From the IMG/VR virus record IMGVR_UViG_3300025132_000405, positions 1 through 20,269 of that record: a stretch of DNA of 20,269 nt; one strand, written 5' to 3'. Shown in pieces: positions 1-7,924 of the stretch. Source of the stretch: a virus. The notes beneath the pieces were generated by a model. The model was given only the letters and a program-made list of their open reading frames with translations. It had not been told where the DNA came from and did no database searches. The position numbers and the translations under genes are program-made. Each line of letters opens with the position of its first letter. The first letter of the stretch is position 1.

Positions 1-366
1 ATTAACTTTTATTTCAGTTCCAGCGTCAAATGTAGCTGTATTTTTTTGCCTATCATATAATTTTCGACCACGTTCTACAATATCATTGTCTGAGTCTCGC
101 AATCTATTTGTAGTGTCAATTCTAAGAACATCAGATCCCAAAAGTATTTCTCCTTTTGTGTCAGGAGTATATTTAACATCAAGATCTGTATTAAATATCC
201 AACCACGAGACTGTACTGCTCTTGATACGTTAGCTAAAATATCTTTGGCTATTGAGGCATCAGATAATCCAGCTAAATCATTTACATTTTGTATAGGTTG
301 TTCACCTATACTTGTAAGCATAGTATTAATTGCTTTTTTTAATTCTTTATCTTTAGTAATAGCCAT
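1..366 (-). CDS. Tail tubular protein A (T7 gp11-like), C-terminus cut by window edge
   Basis: The frame is open from an ATG at 366 down to base 1, giving the first 122 residues. In the T7 family this protein forms the ring joining the portal to the tail nozzle. Support comes from the motif SIGEQPI at residues 19-25 (T7 gp11 has SIGEPPV), AVQSRGWIFN at 50-59 (T7: QIQSRGWTFN) and KLYDR at 102-106, together with its place directly after the capsid gene. No strong Shine-Dalgarno precedes the ATG; the run upstream is the U-tract of the terminator behind the capsid gene. The T7 protein is 196 residues, so about 70 are probably missing here. Recognition is from remembered T7 sequence and gene order; I ran no alignment. 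Confidence 0.88.
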   Translation of the reverse strand, partial: MAITKDKELKKAINTMLTSIGEQPIQNVNDLAGLSDASIAKDILANVSRAVQSRGWIFNTDLDVKYTPDTKGEILLGSDVLRIDTTNRLRDSDNDIVERGRKLYDRQKNTATFDAGTEIKVN

Positions 367-374
367 AAGAATAT

Positions 375-412
375 TAAAAAAAAGGGAGAACCCTAGTTAA
401 AGAGTCCTCCCT
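375..412 (-). terminator. Intrinsic terminator after the capsid gene (T7 T-phi equivalent)
   Basis: Read on the minus strand, an 11-bp stem (bases 412-402 with 393-383, including two wobble pairs) closes an 8-base loop and is followed directly by a run of eight T (383-376). It lies 22 bases after the capsid stop codon and just before the tail tube A gene, exactly where T7 has its major terminator T-phi. Leaky termination here would give capsid-rich transcripts. The stem, loop and T-run are visible; the role follows from the T7 comparison. Confidence 0.85.
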
Positions 413-433
413 AGAGGTTACACCAATACTCTA

Positions 434-1669
434 TTAAAGAGCTTGGATGAGTGCTACAGCACACGCAGGTCGCAATATGTTGTGACCCATTGCGTATTTG
501 GACACCATGAGAGTACCCTGTCGGTTAATTTGATATTCGCTTTCAACACTCATATCCATTAACTTAACAGTAGCTACTGCATCTGAAGTCATTACTAATC
601 CCATAGTACGTCTTGCACAGTTAGCAGGAATCTCAGTAGTTGGAGTTCCATTCGTGTTTTTCACACGAGTAGTCCACCCAGCTACAGCAGAATTTGCGGC
701 AAACCCATAATGATTGGTTCTACCTGAACCTGTGGCTGCACCAAGAGGTTGATGGTCTCCCCATGCAGGAGAACTAGATTGAGTTTCAACCGTACTTACA
801 GCATCAGCGGCACCTGGAAATAAAGATGAAGACCAAGTGGTTCCTTGAGCAGTCGTGAAACTTCCAAGGTGCTGAGTTACATATACTGGCATACCAAGAA
901 TCTGAGGCACAACACCTTGCCCTACTGATCCTGATCCTCCTACATCTTTATTAAAGATAGCATAGGAAGTATCCATTGTAGCCCCATTTACCTTAAATAG
1001 ATCATAATATGTATCTACATTAAGAACTACAAAAGGATCACCTGGAACTGCGGAGTTGTCAAGAATGCGTTTGGCATCCATAATACTTTGAACAATCTTA
1101 TTGGCATCTCTGGTATCTCCAATACGTGAAGTAGTACCAGAACCAGTGTCACCAATAACTACGTTCTGAGTAAAATCCTCATCATCAAATGCTACATAAT
1201 CTTGTCCAGCCATTGTAATAGCGGCTAGTGTAGCATTTTCAGTTAAAGCCGCTTTTACGGCTAGTCTCAAGATATTTTGGTCAGCAATCTTGCCTAGTCC
1301 AAAACCTGCTTCTTGAGCGTATACACTTCTAATATCGTAGTGGCTCATAGCCTCATCAATATTAGGAATAAACTGAGCATTTACCAAGAGATCATCAATG
1401 GTGACAATCCGTTCCCCTTGTTTGGAATTACTTGGTACAATTTCAGCCCCAGGAGTGTGATAAGCCGCATCACGGTACTTACCAGTCATGGGAAAAGAGG
1501 CCGACTTTCCTTTAGAAATAGTACGGACTCGATGCAAAGGCATCATTATATTCTTCGTCTGGAATGCAGTGAGAACTTCTCCAGCATACAATTTTAGAAA
1601 TAATTTTCTAGCATTGTTACCAGCGTTCTCTATACCAGAACGATGAATAGCACTGTAATCAGTTGCCAT
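434..1669 (-). CDS. Major capsid protein (T7 gp10-like, HK97 fold)
   Basis: This 411-residue protein should be the main shell subunit of the icosahedral head. The N-terminus (SGIENAGNNARKLFLKLYAGEV and then FQTKNIMMPLHRVRTISKGKSASFP, given here only as landmarks near residues 11-33 and 37-61) matches the capsid family of T7-like phages, and the gene lies between scaffold and tail tube A. T7 gp10A is 344 residues; the extra length is mainly in the middle and C-terminal third (about residues 250-345), which is rich in Gly, Ser and Thr and may be a surface insertion. The ATG at 1669 has an excellent Shine-Dalgarno (AGGAG) in a 98-base spacer that also holds a promoter candidate, fitting high late expression. 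No gp10B-like frameshift site was evident, but I did not search exhaustively. Confidence 0.93.
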   Translation of the reverse strand: MATDYSAIHRSGIENAGNNARKLFLKLYAGEVLTAFQTKNIMMPLHRVRTISKGKSASFPMTGKYRDAAYHTPGAEIVPSNSKQGERIVTIDDLLVNAQFIPNIDEAMSHYDIRSVYAQEAGFGLGKIADQNILRLAVKAALTENATLAAITMAGQDYVAFDDEDFTQNVVIGDTGSGTTSRIGDTRDANKIVQSIMDAKRILDNSAVPGDPFVVLNVDTYYDLFKVNGATMDTSYAIFNKDVGGSGSVGQGVVPQILGMPVYVTQHLGSFTTAQGTTWSSSLFPGAADAVSTVETQSSSPAWGDHQPLGAATGSGRTNHYGFAANSAVAGWTTRVKNTNGTPTTEIPANCARRTMGLVMTSDAVATVKLMDMSVESEYQINRQGTLMVSKYAMGHNILRPACAVALIQAL

Positions 1670-1767
1670 AATATATCTCCTATTAAGGCATTATACTATA
1701 ACTAAGAAAGAAAAATTCGTAATAAGTTATCCCTCGCAAGGGGCTAATTCCTACTATTAACTTCTAG
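1670..1767 (-). promoter_or_regulatory. Capsid gene leader, candidate late promoter
   Basis: This 98-base spacer between scaffold and capsid genes is one of the largest in the window. On the minus strand it holds a small hairpin (CCCT-TGCG-AGGG) within 1723-1743 that shares its layout with motifs in the two other late-side spacers (see findings), a pyrimidine tract, a TATAAT box at 1695-1690 and the AGGAG ribosome site at about 1677-1681. T7 has its strongest promoter, phi10, at this position. No match to the T7 or SP6 promoter consensus is visible, so the phage promoter is probably of a different specificity. The TATAAT lacks a good -35 box. Confidence 0.4.
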
Positions 1768-2598
1768 TTAAAATAAAGCTGAATTTTTCAGCCTTGAAGC
1801 TACTTCATTCCTATAAGCAGGATCTGAAGCATATCTGGGATCACTCATTGCACTTGTAAGTTGCGAAAGTGAATCATATTTAGGGGCAGAGTATTTAGAA
1901 GGTTCCCCTTGAAATAATCTTGGAGGACTACCTTCTTGATTTTGCATTCTAGCCATTAAACCTTGTACTGCAAACATACTATTTGCATCAAGACTTTCTA
2001 TTTGGTCATTAAAAGAATCCATTTCCCATGGTTCTAGGTTATTACCTGCCCATTCTAACATACCATTGTAAGCATCTTCTCCACCAACCATGTTATATAT
2101 AGAATCAATTTGTTGATCTGCAATAGCTTCTTGACCTGTTATCCATGTGTCAACCATTTGAGGTTCAATACCTGCTTCTTGTAGTGCTAAATAAGCATCC
2201 TCTGATAGTTGTCCTGTTTCGTTGTACTCTTGTTGAAACACAGAAAAGTCAAGATCTCTTTCTGATAATAATTGATCGACCATGTGTGGAGGTGTCTCCA
2301 TGATCTCTTGAGCTTGTTGCTCGTAGTTTGCTTGGTTCTCATACTGTTGAAGCTGTTCGTCACTAGAATGAAATTTAGTTTCAAGTTCAGCATAGGCTCG
2401 TGCCATTGCTTCTGGAGAATCAAATTTATCTGGAAGCCACGCAGGTCTTCCTTCAGCAGTAGGTACTTGATCATTATTAACCAAACCTTCATCATAGGTT
2501 TGAGTAGGAGTATCTATTGCCGCTAACATTTGATTAATGTGTTCAGGTGAACCTGCTTGATTTACCCCCTCTGGTTGTCCAGTTTGTACTTCTTCCAT
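1768..2598 (-). CDS. Capsid assembly scaffolding protein (T7 gp9-like)
   Basis: This 276-residue acidic, Gln- and Glu-rich protein should act as the internal scaffold around which the capsid protein assembles, leaving the head when DNA is packaged. It has no catalytic motif. The assignment rests on position (portal, then this gene, then capsid), size (T7 gp9 is 307 residues), very acidic composition and predicted helical segments, with the motif RPAWLPDKFDSPEAMARAYA near residues 52-71, which is typical of podoviral scaffolds. The basic C-terminus (EVASRLKNSALF) is what binds capsid subunits in other scaffolds; that is by analogy. The ATG at 2598 is separated from the portal stop by one base and has no clear Shine-Dalgarno, so it is probably translated by coupling. 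Confidence 0.85.
   Translation of the reverse strand: MEEVQTGQPEGVNQAGSPEHINQMLAAIDTPTQTYDEGLVNNDQVPTAEGRPAWLPDKFDSPEAMARAYAELETKFHSSDEQLQQYENQANYEQQAQEIMETPPHMVDQLLSERDLDFSVFQQEYNETGQLSEDAYLALQEAGIEPQMVDTWITGQEAIADQQIDSIYNMVGGEDAYNGMLEWAGNNLEPWEMDSFNDQIESLDANSMFAVQGLMARMQNQEGSPPRLFQGEPSKYSAPKYDSLSQLTSAMSDPRYASDPAYRNEVASRLKNSALF
1772..1792 (-). terminator. Possible weak terminator at the scaffold 3' end
   Basis: On the minus strand a perfect 6-bp stem (GCTGAA, loop AAA, TTCAGC; 1792-1778) is followed by TTTATTTTAA and overlaps the last codons and stop of the scaffold gene. This looks like a weak intrinsic terminator or an RNA 3'-end stabiliser just upstream of the capsid leader. T7 has no terminator here, and the stem may be a chance result of coding. 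Confidence 0.35.
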
Positions 2599-2599
2599 A

Positions 2600-4231
2600 T
2601 TATCGTTGTGTTACTGCTTGGATCATTTCCTGAACCATTTCAGGATTTTCACCAGCGTTATCTGCTAATCCTTTTGCCATAGCAGGTGTTGCACCTCTAA
2701 CAACATCTTGCATCATAGCCGCTTGTTGTTGTTGTTGCATCATTTGTTGTTGTTGTTCTTGAGCTTGTTGTGCTTCCATCTGTTTTTGTTCTGGAGTCTT
2801 TATAAGCCCACCTGTGTCAATACCTAATGAAGCACCTAGTCTATCAATGTAGTCATCTAGGTTAAGATTCTGCATAATAGCTTCAGGGCCAAGCGGACCA
2901 AGGTATTGTAGAAATTGAGATAATTTATTAAGATCTTGTCCTCTACCCAAGGCTTCGATACCTGTGACAATTTGTGGTTTAACAGTGTCCTTTGGAAACG
3001 AAGGCATCTTTTTTGCTTTCACAAGTCTTTGAAGTAACAGGTTTACCAATGGTAACTGGAACTCTTGAGACAACACAGAATAGACTCCACCCAAGGCAGA
3101 CTCTAGTTCCTGTGCCATAAATCTAACTTCCTCTGCTGTTACTCTCTCAGCATTACGCTGAACAGAAGAGTTTAGTAGGAAAGCAAATGATAACCTATCT
3201 CTAACTTGTGTGATTGTGTCAAGTGCAATACGAAAGTCTTGACTTTTCTGTAATTGGAGTGTAGAAACATCATTAACATCTCCTTGTACGATTGCTCCAT
3301 TAGGAGACTTAGCAAGTGTATTAATACGAGTGGTGCCATTAGGTCTTACTAGAAATAATACTTTAGATGCAGCCGCAGAGCCTTCTACAATCGCTTGCGT
3401 AAGAGCTTCAAGGGACCGTAGATCTCCCAAATACTCTTCCACGAGACCACGACCATAGGATTCTCCGTCAACTCTACTGAACCTAAGTGGTATAAAGGGG
3501 TTCTTATCTTTGGGGTATTTACCATAACTGTCGGGTATTGGTACACGGCCTATTTCTTGGTGGATGTGCCAGTAAGATCCTTTGTCACAAACGTAGGTAT
3601 ATAATTCGTAAGGTTTTTCAGGAGTTTCGTTACCTGTTTTTTCAGGTGGTGGAAGACCGATGGCTTCTCTTGCTTCTTCTGTGAGCGTTTTGGCATTTAA
3701 ATTTTCTTTTGTAATAACATATAATAAATTACCCATAGGATCACGCTTAACAACATAGCGATCCAAATGAAACACACGCATACCACCCTCATCTGGCATA
3801 TACAAAAGACAGTTACCTGTGACAATCAAATGTTTTATAGCCTCAAACACTGGAACACGTAATGCGAGAGTCTCCACTTCTTGCATGGCAGATCTCTCAA
3901 CCTTAGCTAGTCCTTCTTCTACTGGTCCTCTCTGTTCTGGGCCGACAAGTTGCTCAATATCAAAATCGTCAACTGTCAGTCTAAAGAACGGAGAGTTGGG
4001 AGGTAGTAAAGTAAGGAGTAGTTTGGAAGATAAATGATTTACACCACGTGCACCAATGGATTGAAACGGAGTTTCGTATGTTGTAGAATACGAATCACCT
4101 GAGTCTTTAATTAACGTAGGTATCGTGAGTTTAGCACAGTCACGAGCACGTTGGAGATAGGATTCACGTTCTCCAAAACATGCCTGATACATGCTTGCTA
4201 GTTGACCTTCGGTATACTGATCTCCTGTCAT
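2600..4231 (-). CDS. Portal / head-tail connector protein (T7 gp8-like)
   Basis: This 543-residue protein should form the dodecameric portal at one vertex through which DNA enters and leaves the head. T7 gp8 is 536 residues. Landmarks are the N-terminal ERESYLQRARDCAKLTIPTL (about residues 16-35), FQSIGARGVNHLSSKLLLTLLPP (about 56-78, the conserved portal core) and SAAASKVLFLVRPNG (about 284-298). The C-terminus has a Gln/Met-rich segment (about residues 479-510), likely a coiled coil and encoded by CAA/CAG triplets, as in other T7-like portals. The start overlaps the upstream stop as ATGA, with only a weak GAG upstream, indicating translational coupling. Family and neighbours agree. Confidence 0.94.
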   Translation of the reverse strand: MTGDQYTEGQLASMYQACFGERESYLQRARDCAKLTIPTLIKDSGDSYSTTYETPFQSIGARGVNHLSSKLLLTLLPPNSPFFRLTVDDFDIEQLVGPEQRGPVEEGLAKVERSAMQEVETLALRVPVFEAIKHLIVTGNCLLYMPDEGGMRVFHLDRYVVKRDPMGNLLYVITKENLNAKTLTEEAREAIGLPPPEKTGNETPEKPYELYTYVCDKGSYWHIHQEIGRVPIPDSYGKYPKDKNPFIPLRFSRVDGESYGRGLVEEYLGDLRSLEALTQAIVEGSAAASKVLFLVRPNGTTRINTLAKSPNGAIVQGDVNDVSTLQLQKSQDFRIALDTITQVRDRLSFAFLLNSSVQRNAERVTAEEVRFMAQELESALGGVYSVLSQEFQLPLVNLLLQRLVKAKKMPSFPKDTVKPQIVTGIEALGRGQDLNKLSQFLQYLGPLGPEAIMQNLNLDDYIDRLGASLGIDTGGLIKTPEQKQMEAQQAQEQQQQMMQQQQQAAMMQDVVRGATPAMAKGLADNAGENPEMVQEMIQAVTQR

Positions 4232-4824
4232 GCTCTAGCAATTCTTAGTTTCCTTTTGTTCTGTCTAATTCTACTACGGTTTGCTTCTGCCATTTGTGCA
4301 CCACCTTTTAAACCTTCTGTATTACCTTGTCCCATAGTTTGTCCTCCACCTGGACCTTGTGCACTAGGGGTATCATCTTTTGTTTTCTTTTTGTCATCCT
4401 TTGGTCCACCAAAGATCTGTCCCATTGCATACTGTTTAAATTCTTCTCCTTTTTCTTTTATAATATTAACAGCATTAGAACCTTCTTTTCTTAGCTTCTC
4501 ACTAGCTTTTGCTAAATCAGATCTTTTTATTGCACTTTCTACAGCACCTGATCCTAAATCAGATCTAGCTACATCAGATTTGACAGACTCAATTGTACTA
4601 GATGCTCCTCTTTTAACATCTTCTATTCCTCCAGAGACATCTCTCTTAATATCTACAACACTAGGTAGTTTAGGAGGCTCTACTTTTATAGTGGGTGTCA
4701 CGCTACTTACTGCTTTAGTAACTTTTTTTACAGGGTTTCCCCCACCTCCTCCACCATAACAAATAGTTTTAGATTTCGGGAATCTTTCGCAGTCCCAAGG
4801 TTGAGATAAATTTAATAAGTCCAT
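4228..4824 (-). CDS. Uncharacterised Gly/Ser/Lys-rich protein before portal
   Basis: I do not recognise a domain in this 198-residue protein. It starts with a short segment carrying a Cys pair (C12, C22), then six glycines at residues 24-29, then NPVKKVTKAVSSVTP, which recalls the Lys-rich start of T7 gp7.3, a small tail-associated protein encoded in the same map position. The middle is polar and helical with three RSDL/KSDV elements (about residues 84-106). The end is very basic (RSRIRQNKRKLRIARA). It shares the elements RSDL and GAQxAEAN with the 126-residue protein just upstream. The start follows the previous stop by one base (TAA-A-ATG) without a Shine-Dalgarno. A virion or tail-assembly role is only an inference from position. 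Confidence 0.75.
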   Translation of the reverse strand: MDLLNLSQPWDCERFPKSKTICYGGGGGGNPVKKVTKAVSSVTPTIKVEPPKLPSVVDIKRDVSGGIEDVKRGASSTIESVKSDVARSDLGSGAVESAIKRSDLAKASEKLRKEGSNAVNIIKEKGEEFKQYAMGQIFGGPKDDKKKTKDDTPSAQGPGGGQTMGQGNTEGLKGGAQMAEANRSRIRQNKRKLRIARA

Positions 4825-4825
4825 T

Positions 4826-5206
4826 TTATTTTGTGATTGTTAAGGCTTTCTTACCTTGTTTTTTCTTTGTATCTTTAGAGGTCAACTTACCAGACCCTCG
4901 TTTACCTGAGCCTGACCTTTGTGTACTACCTTGCCCTGTGTAATTAGCTTCTGCGGTTTGAGCACCTTGGTCTCCACCACTGTCTCTACTCTTAGCAAGA
5001 TTAAGATCTGATCTACTAAATGCGTCAGCAGTGTTAGACATTTCTTGATTAAATTTATCCATCAACATTCCCGTTTGCTGACCTGCATGTAATCCTGCTT
5101 CATCAGCAGGTGACGCTATTTTTTGATGGTAGTAATTTTGTGCTCTTTGTTGAGCACCCTCTGCAACCTTTTTAGTACCAAGTCTTTCTCCAACTGTACC
5201 ACCCAT
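4826..5206 (-). CDS. Uncharacterised low-complexity basic protein
   Basis: This 126-residue protein has no recognised domain. The N-terminal half is helical and Gln/Ala-rich (QQRAQNYYHQKIASP around residues 19-33). A central part has SRSDLNLAKS (about 64-73) and GAQTAEANYTGQG (about 81-93), and the C-terminus is a Gly/Ser/Lys tail (GSGKRGSGKLTSKDTKKKQG). Basic Gly/Ser tails of this kind also end T7 gp7.3. The ATG at 5206 follows the previous stop by one base and has an AAGG ribosome site, which overlaps the end of the upstream gene. Its position between reductase and portal suggests a minor structural or assembly protein, unproven. Confidence 0.72.
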   Translation of the reverse strand: MGGTVGERLGTKKVAEGAQQRAQNYYHQKIASPADEAGLHAGQQTGMLMDKFNQEMSNTADAFSRSDLNLAKSRDSGGDQGAQTAEANYTGQGSTQRSGSGKRGSGKLTSKDTKKKQGKKALTITK

Positions 5207-5207
5207 G

Positions 5208-5600
5208 TTACCTTTTATTTAAAAATAATTTAAAATCATCACCACCTTGAGTCTGCACTGTGTCAAGTCTTTTAGACAAGATTCCGAAGAAGGGAGACTC
5301 AGGTTCACATGGTATAATGTAAGCCTGATTACCATGTTCAGACATGAGTGTGTCACATGCTTGAAAGATGGGTAGTGATTCCTTGATAGTCACTGTATTT
5401 GGATTCATCCACCAGTAAACTGTAGGACTATGAATACTAAAACATCCTACTATAGTACCCTTTTTGATAGCAATATGCGTAGGAAATATAGGATAAGTAT
5501 TGGTCTCTTGGCACACCTCATATAGTTCCTCAAGTTCTTCTGAGGTTTCTATACGTTTAATGTATATATCAAGTATCCTAGACTGCGTTGAGTCCACCAC
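5208..5600 (-). CDS. Unassigned protein, possibly GNAT-like; non-ATG start
   Basis: About 130 residues from a GTG at 5600; the frame stays open further upstream to a GTG at 5702, but that part lies inside the preceding gene and reads like a shadow of it. The segment ILDIYIKRIETSEELEELYEV, followed by an IAIKKGTIVGCFSI strand pair and an FQACDTLMSEHG helix, resembles the strand-helix order of GNAT acyltransferases, some of which occur in T7-like phages near the portal. I see no clear acetyl-CoA loop (Q/RxxGxG/A), so this may be a degenerate or structural GNAT fold. There is no ATG in the likely start region, and the Shine-Dalgarno is weak. Other options are an ATT start near 5561 or a +1 frameshift from the upstream gene. 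Coding is well supported, function is not. Confidence 0.65.
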   Translation of the reverse strand: MVDSTQSRILDIYIKRIETSEELEELYEVCQETNTYPIFPTHIAIKKGTIVGCFSIHSPTVYWWMNPNTVTIKESLPIFQACDTLMSEHGNQAYIIPCEPESPFFGILSKRLDTVQTQGGDDFKLFLNKR

Positions 5601-5817
5601 CTTTGTACTTTCTGCTTCCACCTGCTTTACCCATACCTTTGTTTTTTGCTCGGTATCGTTTACCAGTAGGTTCTTTTTTACTCTTGTTTTCTGATGGAGC
5701 ACCTGAATCCAACTGTGCCTCTACTACCTCTGGTTGATCCATTGGAGCAGGCGGTGGTGGAGGTGGTGGCATTTTAATCTCAGGCATTGATGGAGTCGAT
5801 CCCAATAGACCTCCCAT
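5578..5817 (-). CDS. Small proline-rich, basic-tailed protein
   Basis: A 79-residue protein with three visible parts: an N-terminus MGGLLGSTPSMPEIK, a run of seven prolines at residues 17-23, and a basic Gly-rich end (GKAGGSRKYKGGGLNAV). Small proteins starting MGG with a proline tract and ending in a Lys/Gly tail recur before the portal in T7-like phages, and T7 gp7.3 ends in a similar SGGGINI-like tail. The ATG at 5817 has the strongest ribosome site of this cluster (GAGGAGG). It overlaps the 60-residue gene upstream by 38 bases and the next gene by a few codons. A tail or virion-assembly role is plausible from position only. Confidence 0.75.
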   Translation of the reverse strand: MGGLLGSTPSMPEIKMPPPPPPPAPMDQPEVVEAQLDSGAPSENKSKKEPTGKRYRAKNKGMGKAGGSRKYKGGGLNAV

Positions 5818-5962
5818 TGTCCTCCTCTAGTATTTGTTCTAATCGTTGTATTACTGACTGTTGACCCTGTAAGAATGATAATTGATTACCATTTACATCT
5901 CCCATAGGGATATGATTAGGGTAGTATTCTTTGAGATAATTTATTAATTCTTGTGTAACCAT
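5780..5962 (-). CDS. Small uncharacterised protein after reductase
   Basis: A 60-residue acidic protein, not recognised. The first half is MVTQELINYLKEYYPNHIP; the second half is a likely amphipathic helix (SFLQGQQSVIQRLEQILEED, residues 29-48). The start at 5962 comes 21 bases after the reductase stop, with only a weak GGAC upstream. Its 3' end overlaps the next gene by 38 bases. Support is the tight packing in a densely coded genome and a protein-like composition; a chance open frame is possible but less likely. Confidence 0.6.
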   Translation of the reverse strand: MVTQELINYLKEYYPNHIPMGDVNGNQLSFLQGQQSVIQRLEQILEEDNGRSIGIDSINA

Positions 5963-5983
5963 AGTTTTTAGTCCATAAATGGG

Positions 5984-7924
5984 TTATATTACCTCACATG
6001 CGTTTCCAGTGCAAGCTAATTCCTGTGAACTTGTGGTATAATCTTCTTTCTCATAGTCACTTAGTTCACCCCATGTTATCATAGGTACCTTGCTCATTAG
6101 TTCAATGTAAGCTTTCTCATCACACTCTTCGTATGGAGCTTGCTGATAGATATGATCGCTATGAGGTAGGAATGATATTCCTGATATACTATCAAAGTTC
6201 TGGTACACCCACGATCCTACGTCTACCCACTCATCCTCTTTAACTGACACAGTAATAGAAGGCTTGTGTTCACACCAATGTTCTGCGTACATCTGCCATG
6301 TCTCAAGTTGCATCAGAGCATCCATCTCGTCACGCTTGACAGACTTTATAGGACTTTGCATAGCAAATGAGAACACCATGTTAGAGTTGTTCATCACATC
6401 TTCTTCAAATGGAAATCCTTTCTCCTGCATAAATTTGCAGAGGGGATCTTTCCTATCCATACGGACTCTTCGTATATAATACTTGGAGTGTCTAGCATGT
6501 ATGCCCGATGCAGAGTCGCATAATTGTGATACAGTACCACTTGGCTTAACACATGTAATAGCTGACGAAGGATTAATATTAAGTTTCTTAGCCCATTCTT
6601 CATTTGTCTTGACTGCTACTTTCTTAAAGTCCTCTAGCATATTAGGTGTAGGATATGCTGTCAATTCGTTGTCCATAATGCCTGTCAATGACACACCTAA
6701 CAACCTTTCTTCTTCACAGTTCTTCTTCCATTCAGCACCAAGGTACTTGAAATCAGTAAGAGTAGACTGCATAGTACCTAGTATGGTAGCATATTTAATC
6801 TTCTCTTTTATCTTTACTTGGGTATCACTTTCTCTGACCACAACCTCTGATAGATTACAGAACTCTCTGGATCGTAGAATGATTTCGGAACATGGGTTGG
6901 TGCCGTAGTCCTCTCTAGCATCTCTTCGATCTCCAAGTTTTTCTGTTTGAGTCTTAGCGTTTGTGCTTGAGAAGATACCACGTTCTCCAGACTTTGACTC
7001 GTAAAGGGAAGTCCATTCATTGAGGAAGGTTCCTGTGTCTGGCTTTCCGTGATAGTTTGCTGAATTGTTTGCCAATGCTCTGTGAGGATGTTCGTCCCAC
7101 CATCTTCCACTTTTCGCCTTCCGCATTTGTTCATCACCAAGGTCACTGATACTAATAAGAGCAGACCTACGAACCCCACCAACGACCACAACTTCTGCCG
7201 CTTTACAAACGATGTCATGACACTCGATTGACTTGAGCTTTCTTCCTCTTGCATTTTGAAATGTCCGTACAGTAAAATTAAATAGAGACTCTAGTGGCTC
7301 TGGTCCAGAGGCTCTGCCTCCAAATGTTTTAAGCACAGAACCAGCAGGTCTCACTTTACTCATGTCCCACTCAGGTATCACACCTGCGTACAACAGAGCA
7401 ATCAGATCCTTGAATGCTTTTGCCCACCCAAGTTTACTATCTCTAACTGTGATCTTTGTGTCAGTCTTATGCAACTTATCTGGTATCACAGGTAGTTTGC
7501 TTGTGTACTTCTCCTCTACACTAAAGCCAACACCTGTCCCATTCATAAGAATGTATACAATCTCATCAAAGGATCGTGGAGAATCTATGTGAACATAGGA
7601 ACAGTTGTAACCTGCTACATTCTCTTTCTCTAACGCTGGACCTGCTGTCATGAGACACCTCATGCTTGGCATGACATCCAGGTTCTTGACTGCATCCACG
7701 AGATCACGTAGTGTCTGTGTAGATGTAAAGTCAATGTCTAGTTTCTTAGCAAAGAAGTTAAAATATCTGTTTACTGTTTCTTCCCATGTCTCTCTTCTAC
7801 CCTGCTCATAGTCCCACCGAGAGTAGCGAGACAGATGTATAAACTGTTGATATTGCGTTGGTAATGTCACGAATACATACTCTCCAAATTTAGTTAAAAT
7901 ATAATCACGGAACTCAGGACTCAT
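5984..7924 (-). CDS. Class II (adenosylcobalamin-dependent) ribonucleotide reductase, monomeric RTPR type
   Basis: This 646-residue enzyme should reduce ribonucleotides to deoxyribonucleotides with adenosylcobalamin as radical source. Counting from the ATG at 7924, visible active-site residues are C108 (GYNCSYVHID), the NPCSE motif N343-C345-E347, C356 (REFCNLSE) and the C-terminal redox pair C638/C643 (LACTGNACEVI). The C345-C356 and C638-C643 spacings equal those of the Lactobacillus leichmannii enzyme (C408/C419, C731/C736), which is of the monomeric triphosphate-reducing type. KPSGTVSQL is at 460-468. The length is a little under the 739 residues of that enzyme. The frame also has a TTG at 7945, but the ATG fits better and overlaps the previous stop by 11 bases. 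It would supply dNTPs together with phage-driven host DNA breakdown. Confidence 0.95.
   Translation of the reverse strand: MSPEFRDYILTKFGEYVFVTLPTQYQQFIHLSRYSRWDYEQGRRETWEETVNRYFNFFAKKLDIDFTSTQTLRDLVDAVKNLDVMPSMRCLMTAGPALEKENVAGYNCSYVHIDSPRSFDEIVYILMNGTGVGFSVEEKYTSKLPVIPDKLHKTDTKITVRDSKLGWAKAFKDLIALLYAGVIPEWDMSKVRPAGSVLKTFGGRASGPEPLESLFNFTVRTFQNARGRKLKSIECHDIVCKAAEVVVVGGVRRSALISISDLGDEQMRKAKSGRWWDEHPHRALANNSANYHGKPDTGTFLNEWTSLYESKSGERGIFSSTNAKTQTEKLGDRRDAREDYGTNPCSEIILRSREFCNLSEVVVRESDTQVKIKEKIKYATILGTMQSTLTDFKYLGAEWKKNCEEERLLGVSLTGIMDNELTAYPTPNMLEDFKKVAVKTNEEWAKKLNINPSSAITCVKPSGTVSQLCDSASGIHARHSKYYIRRVRMDRKDPLCKFMQEKGFPFEEDVMNNSNMVFSFAMQSPIKSVKRDEMDALMQLETWQMYAEHWCEHKPSITVSVKEDEWVDVGSWVYQNFDSISGISFLPHSDHIYQQAPYEECDEKAYIELMSKVPMITWGELSDYEKEDYTTSSQELACTGNACEVI

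Noticed and set aside
86-400. Plus-strand frame of 104 codons at the window start
   Set aside because: It is antisense to the tail tube A gene, whose protein is clearly recognisable, and it runs through the terminator.
1690-1695. TATAAT as a host sigma70 promoter for the capsid gene
   Set aside because: No acceptable -35 box lies 16-18 bases upstream, and late genes of T7-like phages are read by the phage polymerase; kept only as a remark in the leader entry.
1670-1767. Match to T7 or SP6 promoter consensus
   Set aside because: No core of the CACTATAGGG type is visible here or in the other spacers I read.
2700-2780. Repeated TTG/GTT triplets that look like a repeat array
   Set aside because: These are CAA/CAG codons for the Gln-rich portal tail; there are no spacers or palindromic repeats, so this is not CRISPR or a mobile repeat.
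4202-4759. Plus-strand frame of 185 codons rich in Ser, Phe and Pro
   Set aside because: Antisense to the 198-residue gene; the composition is that expected from the complement of its Gly/Lys/Ser codons.
6483-7254. Frames inside the reductase gene on both strands (plus 6483-6908, minus 6814-7254)
   Set aside because: The reductase frame has all catalytic motifs throughout, so these are shadows.
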